This document shows positions 20,185 to 28,570 of a DNA stretch of 28,570 nt, in pieces. Position 1 is the first letter of the stretch. Each line of letters opens with the position of its first letter. The translations under genes and the position numbers were made by a program. This stretch comes from Bisporella sp. PMI_857 (lineage: Eukaryota; Ascomycota; Leotiomycetes; Helotiales; Helotiaceae). The notes under the pieces are model-generated. The model was not told where the DNA came from. It searched no databases and was given only the letters and a program-made list of their open reading frames with translations. The stretch is taken from contig JAJSPD010000191.1 in the NCBI GenBank assembly GCA_021307315.1, positions 1 through 28,570 on the forward strand. The letters run 5' to 3'.

Positions 20185-20479
20185 GGGCTGGGTAAGTATT
20201 TAGTTTTTAAACTTAACTTAGTGAAGCTTTAATAGTAAAGTTAATTTATTAAATGATTAAATAATTAACCTATTAAACCTTTAGTAACCTGCGAAAAGCC
20301 CACATAGTCCACGAATAGCTCGAATAAATGGCTTAAACGTGCTAAAACTTAAAAAGCTTTATCATACTTTAACAACCTAGCTAAAAAAATTATAACTGGG
20401 TAAATTAAGTTACAAATTTAACTTACTCGCTTCAGGTTTAAAGAAGAGCTAACTTATTAAAGTAAGTACTTACCAACCC
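20185..20479. mobile_element. AT-rich element with imperfect terminal inverted repeats (MITE-like)
   Basis: The left end GGGCTGGGTAAGTATTTA (20185-20202) mirrors the right end, whose reverse complement reads GGGTTGGTAAGTACTTA (20463-20479), with a few changes. The interior (about 20200-20460) is strongly A+T-rich with many TA steps, consistent with RIP or a non-coding DNA transposon. No clear target duplication is seen. Confidence 0.5.
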
Positions 20480-21155
20480 GCAGTAGGGATCCGGTGGGGT
20501 TGCCGCAGTGCATAAGCATTCAAGTCATCGCTGGTTGCATGACGAAAAGAGCTATACCATTCCGGGCGTTATAGGTCTCAAATCGTCTACTTACCTTCCC
20601 TTGACCCTTGTGGTCTATATTGCACTCGATCCATGCACACGAAGCGTGATGATTTCGCATGATAAATTAAGCTATTGCGATTATACATTAACCCATTTGG
20701 CAAGGCCATAATTGACAATACATCACGGGTATACTAGGTGGTAACTATGCCGGGTATTGTAACAGGTCATGGAACTCGGTCATTGTATCAAGGAATCTTG
20801 AATATATACAGAAAAGACTCATAGATGGTCCCATTAAAATGCCTGAGCAGTCGAACCAACGTCTGTCACAAGACGTTATGGTCACTGCTGATAGGATTTT
20901 GTACTCTTAGATAAATTAGATCTGTAGACTGACGTGTAGACTGATGTGTAGCTCTGTATCCAGACCGCCAATATGTTGAGCACTTCACTACGCAGCAACA
21001 TGCATCCAATACGACCCTTCGTCAGGCAATCTAGGCATCTTAAGAAAAGGCCAGAGACGGAAGAGGACGGCTTCCTCCTTTTTAATTAATGATATCAGTA
21101 TAAGCCTTTCTCTCACTATAGTATAAACAAAGTACTTGGCATTAAGCAATTCATT

Positions 21156-21245
21156 ATGCCCTCCGAGGTTATAAAGTACAAACACTGCGGTAAATCGATC
21201 TCGAGCTCCCAATCCTCGTGCCCTTCATGCGGCAAGGGCCAATAA
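21156..21245 (+). CDS. Zinc-ribbon-like micro-ORF, 29 aa
   Basis: ATG to TAA gives 29 codons with KYKHCGKSIS and SCPSCGKG. This is the pattern of a minimal zinc ribbon (CxxCG ... CPxCG), except that the first Cys is Tyr. TAC could come from TGC by a G-to-A change, which on the other strand is C-to-T in a CpA context, the RIP preference. It may be a relic or a real small protein; no other evidence of expression is visible. Confidence 0.3.
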   Translation: MPSEVIKYKHCGKSISSSQSSCPSCGKGQ

Positions 21246-21364
21246 GGCTTACGCCCTCTTTGAGCGAGTACAACTTCCTGTCGGAATACCTACCATGTAG
21301 CAAAAGGCGTAGTAGCTATTGACTACCCTCTTGCTGGTGTAGTTCTGGTATTCATTGTGATTCA

Positions 21365-21599
21365 TTCTAAGCTTCAGTTCTACGGAGTTGAGTGAGGTCG
21401 AGATCCCACTGTTTCACGAGCTTTGAGGACATCGAGGCGGCACGAGCAGTGCGAGCTGCGAAGGTCATCAAGGGCATGGGGAAACGTGACCGGAAGCGTA
21501 AAGAGTGCTGCGCTAGAGGCAGATGAGCCAAAGCCAGAAGTCGCGCGGATAATTGATGCGCCGGTGCCATAGAGGGCACCAGTTGCGCGGATAATATGA
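21365..21599 (+). pseudogene. C-terminal relic of a Fot1/pogo-like DDE transposase
   Basis: The plus strand shows the typical tail of fungal Tc1/mariner-pogo transposases: EDIEAARAVRAAK, then GMGKRDRKRK in one frame from 21422, then, after a frameshift at about 21500-21505, SAALEADEPKPEVARI and RAPVARI. A TAG at 21570-21572 stands where the family usually has Trp (TGG), and the frame closes at 21597-21599. The frameshift and stop make it dead. The DDE catalytic part is not present upstream, so it is a truncated copy. The family call is from remembered tail motifs. Confidence 0.55.
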
Positions 21600-22615
21600 G
21601 ACCGTTGCACGAAAGAATAGAGAATCGTTTCTCATTTCCTCTAGTTCGGATATTGTTTTTGTAGGTAGGAGTGATATTATACAATCGGATACAATTAATG
21701 TTCGTAGCATTCTCGGCACAATAGAAGAAGATGGAGTTACAGTTGGCCTGCACTTCATTAGCAAGCAGTCTTTGTGTCGAGTGTTGAACAGGCAGTGGTT
21801 TTGGCAAGCCGTGCACATCTTGTCTCGCACGATGTTGATTACGCTAGCGATTATCCGGCGAGGATAAGTGATAACAGAATGCAAAGTATTCAGAACGCAG
21901 CACAGTTGACTGACATGTCTTTGGCAGTGGTGAGGCTGCTAATGCTTCGTGAATTACAAGATTCAGGGCCACCAGGGCTGACGCCTTTTGCTTGAAACCC
22001 GGTCACGTGCGTGCTTAAATGCTAATCTCTGTCAATAATTCTGGGCTGTCTTCTCTCCCATTATCAGCCATATTCATCTTTGAAGTTGAGGGTTTTATCA
22101 GAAGAGGGACCAAGAGTCAAGATTCCGAAAATCTTATATAAATCACACAATAGTTCTACGGAAGAGAGAGAAACCAGGAAGGCGAGTACAGTATAACTAA
22201 TTAATGATAGGTTGGCTCCTGTTCAAGCCCACGTACAGAGCTTAAGGCAAGTGGCATTGAAGTAGAACAAAATGCAGCTGACTAATCTGCGCTGTTGGAA
22301 GTACTGGAAATATTTTATAACAGAAACGGACCATTGATAATTGTAATTTTGGTGACGCAGGTATTTCGTTGTCTCAAACCTTTGTGTGAAACCAGGACTT
22401 GCAAGGTCTACCAGGCATGGAAATAATTTCATTTTGTAATTTGCAGTTTGGGTTAGCCGAGGGAGTGTGTCTACAGTGATAGTCATAGTGAAATAAACTC
22501 ACAATGATTGAATAAGTGTGAGATCGCTACAGGGATCAGCCACCGCCACATCAACATGCAACGCAGCTGAACTTCCGGACTTTCATCCATCATTCTCCAG
22601 CAACCCATCACAGCT

Positions 22616-24653
22616 ATGTCCTTGTGCTCATATTGCTCCACAATCCCCATGAACTTGTTCAGTTCTGGACGCAAAGAACAATGCCATCATGATCATCAGC
22701 CTAGCTACAACGCTCTTGAGGCCTCAGCTCTTTCAGGGTGTTCAATTTGCAAGTTCTTGCTCCAGGCGATTAGTGCGTATACAGGACCATATGCACATAA
22801 ACCGCTCAATCAAAAGCCTTCCTGGAAGGAAGACGTTCCGGTCACATTATACAGCACAAAGTTCAATCGACAGACAGTAAGTTTTGCAGGTAGAGAGGCA
22901 GGGACATTTAGGGGAGGATGGATCCCGGACGGCTGGCGTAAGCACCAATATTTCTCTGGATTTGCGTGATTTGAGCTAACATACAATAGTTGAATACTGT
23001 ACTTCGCAAAGCATGTATAGTCATTCTGAGGACCTCCTCCAGTATGAGGCTTGCCTGATTCGCCGCTGGACAGATGTATGCTTCAATACGCATACGAACT
23101 GTGGGCATGGTAGTGGCTTCCTGCCCACACGCCTAATCGATGTGGGAGCTGCAGATAACATGAGGTTATCCCTCATCAGTACCGCAGAGCTTCATATCGA
23201 TGATCCCCGGTATTTGGCTCTGAGCCATTGCTGGGGGTTGGCAATGCCTGACACAGCAAGAACGGTTACCGCGACCCTTGAGAAACACAAGACCTCCATT
23301 CAAGAAGATGAGCTGTCCCATACCTTCCGAGACTTCGTCGGGATTGCCCGGCGTCTTGGAATCCAGCATGTGTGGATCGATAGTCTGTGTATTATCCAAG
23401 ATGACGCTGCTGATTGGGAGAAAGAAGCAAGTCAGATGGCGTCTGTATATTCGAACGCTTACTTGACAATTGCGGCATCGAGTTCGGCAGATGGAAATGG
23501 GGGGTGTGCTGTTTGGGACTCGGAAAGGTCGCGTGGTCCAGCGGACGTGGATTGCGTCCCTGTGGAAGCCGACTTCGCACCAACTACGACAAACTATAAA
23601 TTCCGCGTTTGGACCCGGGATCCTTCGCCGACCAGCATAAGAGATGACCCTTTGCAGACCCGTGGATGGACTCTACAAGAGCGAGAGCTCTCTCCCAGAG
23701 TCGTGAATTATTGCAAAGACACAATTAGATGGGAGTGTCGAGGCTTGCGTGCGTCTCTAGAGTTCCCATGGGATGACAGTCTAAGCTTCAACGGGGAGCA
23801 TCGACTCTTTGACGAAGAGCAATCGGTATTCCTTCCTATGCCAGGAGTCAATCGACCGACCGAGTCGCCTACAGATCCGAGTACGAAGATTGCATTGGCA
23901 TGGATGAACCTTATCGTTAAATACACCAGCCGGAGGTTGACGAAAGACAGCGACATATTGCCTGCCATCTCTGGCGTTGCTCGAACAATAGCAGAGGCAA
24001 CTTCAGACGAGTATTTTGCGGGCCTGTGGAAATCATATTTTCAGCATTGTTTGCTCTGGCAGAGCAACTGGAATACTGACCATGGCCTTCAAACACATAT
24101 AAAGCCACTCCATAACACAGCACCGAGCTGGTCATGGGCGTCGATCAGAGGCAAGGTATCCTGGCCGTTGGGAGATTGGTACTCCTATAACCCAGATCCT
24201 GACCCCGAATTCATCCCGAAGGTTCTGGATATTCATATCGACCCTCTTGGCTCGGATCCTTATGGCATGCTCAAGCAAGGGATCCTGCATCTTGGGGGAA
24301 AAGTGACCATGGCATTTTCACTCCCTGAAGCGGACGACGGCGCTGGTAGTCCGCAGCATCGGAAACTACAGTCGCCTATCACCCAACAGGAAATAGGATG
24401 GATCCATTATGACATTCCACTTTGCTCTGACTGCGCTCCAGCTGGCAAACCGAACATCGTCTTCTTGATGTGTTGTCTGAATGACAAAAAGAGAGACAAC
24501 GGAGACATGTGGACTTACGCACTCGCACTTCAACCAGTACTCGATGCTACGGAAGGTACACCAGGAACTATGCGAAGGGTGGGCTTGGCATCCCGGATTA
24601 AACCCGACTTCTGGAAATACAATACAATGTTAATGCACTTCAAGATCTGCTGA
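22616..24653 (+). CDS. HET-domain protein (heterokaryon incompatibility), 2 exons
   Basis: Model: 22616..22937 and 22990..24653; 1986 nt, 661 aa, with a 52-bp intron (GTAAGC...CTAAC...TAG). HET proteins take part in non-self recognition and trigger cell death when unlike strains fuse; many others have unknown roles. The N-terminus has CSYC and a CSICKFLL pair, usual in this architecture. The HET domain spans about residues 182-340, with YLALSHCWG (182-190), HVWIDSLCIIQDD (about 235-246), ASVYSNAYLTIAAS and TRGWTLQER (331-339). The rest is the variable C-terminus with WSWASIRG. No second domain (NACHT, ankyrin, WD) is seen. It is intact and flanked by transposon relics and pseudogenes, a common setting for this fast-turning family. 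Confidence 0.95.
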
Positions 24654-25112
24654 ATAGACTCAAAGTTTACAATAAGAGCTCCTGGTGCTTCAAAATCATG
24701 GTACTGGAGCATTGGCCTGTAATTCAAAGAAGAAAAGGAAAAGTCTGTCGCATAATTTTGGCCATGGCGGAGTGAGGTTGGAAGTGGCATGACTTCCATT
24801 GGTATTTAGATAACTTGAACTGTAAATGTCCTAAAAGGTACGAAACAATAACAGCCTCCAACTACTGTGTAATATTAGTGAAATATAAATAGAATCAATG
24901 TCGTACCCGAAGGATTGGCGCTAGGTTTGGGCGTTCAAGGCGCCTATTTTGCCGCAAGGACAGATCTTAGTTCAACCCATTCCGTTTCACGATTCGTATT
25001 TCATCATCAATGTAGGGCCAAACAACTCCGGATCTTCTCATCAACCATCTGCAACTTGATTCATCATCATAGACATCCTTCAGTAAGAGAATCTCTCTAT
25101 TAAGTGTTACAC
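24654..25112. other. Intergenic, 3' side of the HET gene
   Basis: About 460 bp with no recognisable gene. The right half (24960-25100) is pyrimidine-rich with repeated TCATCATC and looks like the old leader of the broken Ste24-like gene. Confidence 0.4.
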
Positions 25113-25446
25113 ATAGCTAACAAGATTCAGCAACTTGCCAGATTCCTCTATCAGCCCCTTTCCACATGGAAGAAGCTCATCGTTGGATTCTCCTTTGCAC
25201 AATACTTCTTCGAAGGCTTCCTATCTCTCCGTCAATATCAAGTCTTGAAGCATACCAGTCAGCCAAAGGTTCTGAAAAATGAAGTCTCCCAAGAAGTCTT
25301 TGACAAAAGTTAAGTACGTAATATTCAATCCATCCAAACATCAACACCTAACATGTAACAGGCCGATGGCAGAGCCAAAGCAAAGTTCAGTCTAGTCAGC
25401 GGCCTCTACGGTCAAACCCAAAACACAGCCTTCATCTACTACGGAG
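25113..25446 (+). pseudogene. CAAX prenyl protease (Ste24-like), N-terminal relic
   Basis: Two exons of a Ste24-type M48 protease, an ER membrane enzyme that trims prenylated proteins such as a-factor. Exon 1 encodes ARFLYQPLSTWKKLIVGFS, FFEGFLSLRQYQVLK and KNEVSQEVFDKS. A 48-bp intron (25314-25361, GTACGT...CTAAC...CAG) joins to ADGRAKAKFSLVSGLYG and NTAFIYYG, where likeness ends. Three faults are seen. The likely start is ATA (25113) where ATG is expected. A TAA (25311-25313) stands at the usual Gln just before the donor. Everything after about residue 95, including the HExxH active site, is missing. The ATG-to-ATA and CAA-to-TAA changes both fit RIP-type transitions. It is a partial duplicate; the working gene should be elsewhere in the genome. 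Confidence 0.8.
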
Positions 25447-25980
25447 AGGGAGAAGAGTATGATAGGAGAGCAGCGTTCGTTAGGTAGTATTTATGCTACA
25501 AGTGGCGCAGGCCCGGGGAGGCGCATGATCGGGCATTTCATCGACGACGCCAAATCTACTTCCGTCTTCAACTACGCAGTAAAAGTATCGAGTGCGACGC
25601 TGAAAGGAATAAGAACGAATTCCGTCGAATACGGAGAGAAACTGTTTCCCTTTATTTTGTCCTGCGGAGAAGCACCACACATCTTGGAAGTATTCAAGCC
25701 GGTCTCTCCTCCTTGTAATCCTCGTCTCTTTTGCCTGCAACACAGAATATAAACCCTATAAAGTTACAGGCGCATCTTTCTGCTTAAGTAGTAGCTTTCT
25801 TTATTAAAATCAAAACCCCTGATATTCCAAAGTATCTTCTTCTCTTCCTCGTGTTTTTTACAATTTGAATTAATTGCAATCCACATATTCTCCTGCTCAG
25901 ACTGGCTTACGACATGCCGTAGTACGCATAACCCCTTCGAGGGACCACCGACCATTTGCAGCAATCATGCAGTGCACGGG
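25447..25980. other. Unassigned stretch between two pseudogenes
   Basis: Overlapping open frames occur on both strands (about 25459-25752 plus and 25480-25743 minus) and neither has a motif I can name. Past about 25750 the sequence is AT-rich with no signal. Confidence 0.4.
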
Positions 25981-26608
25981 TATGGGCTCGGTTAAAGTGG
26001 AGTATTGCTTCCTTTACTTCAGATGGCTTGGTAATGCCGCAGCTTGGGAAGAGCATTGTCGTGACCATCTCGTCTCCATGGCGTCGAAATGGTGCGCGGT
26101 GCGCATATACTGCAACACGATGATCGGCCTGGGCTTCTGTCCTAATTACCTCTCTAATGAGGAGCTCTCAGCCGCTCAGAGGCTGTGGTACTGGAAGAGG
26201 ACTGCAAACGAATGGAGCATGTTGAGGACCACATCAACACTGTGCGCTCGTGGCCAACAGCGACATTTAGTTCATGTGACGTGGAATTGGAAGATGCGAC
26301 CGAACTTCGCTATCATTTGAGCGACATGAATGGCCTTTGGAAGCCGAATAGAGGATGGTCGGTAGAAAAAGGACCCCTGAGAAGGACGAGAATCCTGCTA
26401 ATCCAATCCTCACTCTCAATCTGGGGGATGCCATCGATACCCCACCGCACAAACGCAGGAAATTCGCGAAAGTAGGGTTAAATTTCACCAAGTGGTCCCC
26501 CGCTACCAATTCACCCAGTCGTCCCCCAGCTACTCCACTCCACTGAGTGGCGTGTCCCCTAACTTTGAGAAGTTCTTGGATCTGGAATTATTCTCTCTCG
26601 ACAGCTGA
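25980..26608 (+). pseudogene. Multiply frameshifted C2H2/FluG-associated-type protein
   Basis: Coding-like sequence runs through at least four frame segments. The first reads RWLGNAAAWEEHCRDHL, then YCNTMIGLGFCPN and SAAQRLWYWKRTANEW. A shift at about 26217 leads to HVEDHINTVRSWP, CDVELEDATELRYHLSD and GLWKPNRGW. A shift at about 26355-26370 leads to GRKRTPEKDENPANPIL, LGDAIDTPPHKRRK. A last segment reads SGVSPNFEKFLDLELFS to the stop at 26606-26608. The Cys/His spacing and the basic KRRK tail resemble nuclear C2H2-type proteins of filamentous fungi, often annotated with FluG domains. Several indels and lost cysteines make it non-functional. Family is by memory of motif layout. It may be one gene with the RTC4-like relic that follows. 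Confidence 0.55.
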
Positions 26609-26689
26609 TGTCCCGGCCCTCGTCCTTTGAATCTTCCCAGGCAATCAGCGCGCCTAGAAGGGTGGGGAAGACAAGCGCGACCTGTCTAA

Positions 26690-27421
26690 GTTTGACTCGT
26701 TGCTGGGTCGTGATCCTGCCCCGAATCTCAGAGCAGACTAGGATATGAAGATCCAACCGCGTCGGCCCTTCAGATCCAAAGGATAAAGATTCTGGACCTG
26801 AAGGGATGCCTATTCTGCGAGGGTTATCTGATCACGAACCGGATACTCAAACACCTAATACAGACGACGCGAGGAAGGAGCAGCGGCTGGCAATACGACT
26901 TGCCCGTGAAGAGCCGGTGGCTATTTTTAGATAACAGCCTGGTTTCAGAGGAACCTGACTGCCCCATTGTTAAAGGGCTAATATCGCGACTGTCCTGAAC
27001 GGCGACTCACCTTTATTCTTCTACTCACAATTACACTCTGCCACAAGGAAAGGAGGCTGCAGATATCGTTGCATGGAACACTCGACGGCCGGTTATTTCG
27101 GTCCTCGCGGGCAGCAAATCATGTATGTTAGCGCCTCCCCGTCTTTGGGCGGATTATCACTTCCACGGCTTTGCGCTGCCTCTTGCTAATACTCTCAGGG
27201 CGGAGCACATCTCTAAAGATATGGGAACTGAACTGCGTTGACGAACAGTCACCGATCGACTCCTACGAACAATTTGCGTGGCCGATTACGTCAACGCCAT
27301 TCTGGTACCAGAGCTGACTACAATGTTGGTCACGGAGGCGATGGATTTATTTGATGAGGAGACACAAGGGGTGGAGGGACCAATCAATTGCAGGCATGCC
27401 ACACGTGCCTCAGCCTTGTAA
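26690..27421 (+). pseudogene. RTC4-like domain protein relic, broken in three frames
   Basis: An open stretch around 26765-26934 reads SDPKDKDSGPEGMPILRG and DDARKEQRLAIRLAREE. Then SPLFFYSQ, EHSTAGYFGPRGQQIM (27076-27123) in a second segment, FGRIITSTALR (about 27144) in another, and DYVNAILVPELTTMLV with EAMDLFDEE in a third up to a TAA at 27419-27421. GYxGPRG...IM and xxVLVPELxxxLI are hallmark blocks of the fungal RTC4-like domain (restriction of telomere capping protein 4). At least two frameshifts separate them. The domain call rests on these two blocks and is a recollection, not a search. Confidence 0.55.
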
Positions 27422-28216
27422 TACACTTGCACCATGATGCATGACTTATGATTCGTTCACCTTCTCACTCCCCTATTGGCTCTTCTCAGACCAGGCTGAC
27501 AGTTTTTATCAGCTATCATGTCTCTTGCTGGTCTACTCGTTGGCTACTTGACACTTCGAGCTATGAACATTGGCAACGGTGCTTTCCCCTCTCATTTCTT
27601 TACCACTATTCTATTTTCTCAAACTTTTCTTAGAGAGTTATTTTAGTTACGGGTACTGGTGCAGTCTTCACAGCTTCGAGTCCTTATATGTCAACCTTGC
27701 CGCATGTTCTTCGCCGTCAACATACCCTTATTATCGCGCAATCAAGGACGCGAGGTGTTTTTGACCGGCAAGAGGCAAGGTACTTGCATCCGAGAGGGTC
27801 TATAGCATCCCCGGAATAGACATCACAAGGAATTGCTAGTATAGGTTTGAAGATAGCGCAAAATCAAATTCTACCCATTTCGCCTTTTCCCTCTTGTTTG
27901 GCGATTATCTCCCCCTTTTCTAACATCTCCTTTTGAACATTACTAGCATTTTCTTCCCTTTTTACTTTCCATCTAGCTTTCCAAAACTATCTCTCCTTAT
28001 GATGCACAAACTCGAAAACTGACTCCTCGCCTTAACCTAAAAGATTGATCCCTTTTCGCCACTCCTCACATTCAATATCATAAATAAGGCAATCTTCATC
28101 ATGTCTCAAGACCTCAGTCATTCATCCTTATAGTATCGAATAATACAAAAAACTTCCTCATTCAACCAAATCTCATTCACAAACAAGGCACTCAACACAG
28201 GCTTTTATTTAAAACC
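27422..28216. other. Intergenic, leader of the small Cys/His ORF; possible weak coding at 27518-27819
   Basis: An ATG frame at 27518-27646 (42 aa, hydrophobic, MSLAGLLVGYLTLRAM...) is followed in another frame by 59 stop-free codons (27640-27819, starting ILVTGTGAVFTASSPYM). Both look mildly protein-like but match nothing I know. The stretch 27850-28200 is pyrimidine-rich and poor in G, like a promoter and 5' leader. Confidence 0.3.
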
Positions 28217-28396
28217 ATGTACAAAATCACTAAGGTCAAATATTCTCGTTGTGATCACATCACCGAAGACTATAGGCACTGCAAACACGCACGCAATAGC
28301 GGGATGTGCTTTCAAAAACCAAGGGTGACAAGGTTTATTCAGAAGGGACGGTGTGTGAAGTGCCGAGGTTTACGTATTCGATTTGCAGCAAATTAA
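28217..28396 (+). CDS. Small Cys/His-rich hypothetical protein, 59 aa
   Basis: ATG to TAA, 59 aa, with a favourable AAAACC context before the start and a long C/A-rich leader. Residues include RCDHITEDYRHCKHARN, GMCFQKP and GRCVKCRGLR. The C-x-H...C-x-H spacing and the final CVKC suggest one or two small zinc sites. Short fungal proteins beginning with a basic stretch and a CxH motif of this kind are common and uncharacterised. No signal peptide is seen, so it is probably intracellular. It lies at the window end, and the 3' flank becomes A+T-rich. Confidence 0.5.
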   Translation: MYKITKVKYSRCDHITEDYRHCKHARNSGMCFQKPRVTRFIQKGRCVKCRGLRIRFAAN

Positions 28397-28570
28397 TTTA
28401 AGTTTACTAATAGCCAACAATTTTTTTACTGTAATATGTACTTTTTACAAAAACGAAATTGCAGTACAGGCTAGAATTTTAAATAATACTAAAGCTAGTA
28501 GTTATATTTTTATTAATACTTGTTTTATATTAAACTTTTGCTGCATTTTTGAATTAAAACTTAATGTAAG
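28397..28570. other. AT-rich tail of the window
   Basis: 174 bp, strongly A+T, with no open frame or repeat of note. It may be the 3' untranslated region of the small ORF and then degraded DNA. Confidence 0.4.

Larger units (their letters stand above)
19762..22615. other. Intergenic with transposon relics
   Basis: About 2.85 kb without an intact gene of known type. It contains the TIR element (20185-20479), a 12-bp tandem pair (TGTAGACTGAYG at 20923-20946), a zinc-ribbon-like micro-ORF (21156-21245) and a transposase tail (21365-21599). An open frame at 21774-21995 (73 aa) has no recognised content. The stretch 22016-22615 is the upstream region of the HET gene. Confidence 0.6.

Noticed and set aside
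21367..21816. A 149-aa minus-strand open frame
   Set aside because: It is antisense to the transposase tail and its Arg/Ala-rich half is the mirror of that coding sequence. Other minus frames overlap it.
25459..25752. Overlapping 97-aa plus and 87-aa minus frames after the Ste24 relic
   Set aside because: No motif is recognised on either strand and the two shadow each other. Left as unassigned DNA.

Overview
This window is nuclear DNA of a filamentous ascomycete (Pezizomycotina). The evidence is short 47-67 bp GT-AG introns with CTAAC-like branch sites, a HET-domain gene, a secreted endopolygalacturonase with a KR-processed propeptide, a fungal DHA1-type drug transporter, and AT-rich tracts and nonsense changes of the kind left by repeat-induced point mutation (RIP). 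A plant-associated species is likely. A Leotiomycete is a guess from general resemblance, not something shown here.

Layout. 1-1450: decayed repeats, with a Cys-rich pseudogene fragment, two LTR-like elements (one a clean solo LTR with target duplication) and an AT-rich tract with 14-bp tandem repeats. 1586-10169: a compact metabolic group. It holds an alpha/beta hydrolase (4 exons), a 4-coumarate-CoA-ligase-like gene and an intronless pyruvate decarboxylase, all on the minus strand, then a divergent amidohydrolase across a 1.2-kb shared promoter that carries a 24-bp hairpin palindrome (CCG-N4-CGG). The ligase carries a 1-base insertion in its YG-SET core motif and an out-of-frame deletion near its C-terminus, so this pathway probably no longer works as built. 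10170-13885: a repeat-rich gap with two more solo LTRs, each with target duplications. 13886-19761: three intact genes, an endopolygalacturonase (4 exons), an MFS transporter (3 exons, convergent with it) and a cytochrome P450 (7 exons, divergent from the transporter). 19762-22615: relics of DNA transposons (a TIR element and a Fot1/pogo-like transposase tail). 22616-24653: an intact HET-domain gene. 24654-28570: a graveyard of host-type genes (a Ste24-like protease, a C2H2-type protein and an RTC4-like protein, all broken), ending in a small Cys/His-rich ORF.

How the genes may work together (inference): the CoA ligase, AKT2-type hydrolase, amidohydrolase, thiamine-diphosphate decarboxylase, P450 and MFS exporter could form a small pathway that activates, shortens or modifies an aromatic or fatty acid and exports the product. 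No PKS, NRPS, terpene synthase or pathway-specific transcription factor is present, so it is either a catabolic cluster (for example for plant phenylpropanoids) or the remnant of a larger one. Intron positions were read from splice signals and reading frame; every intact multi-exon model sums to a multiple of three.
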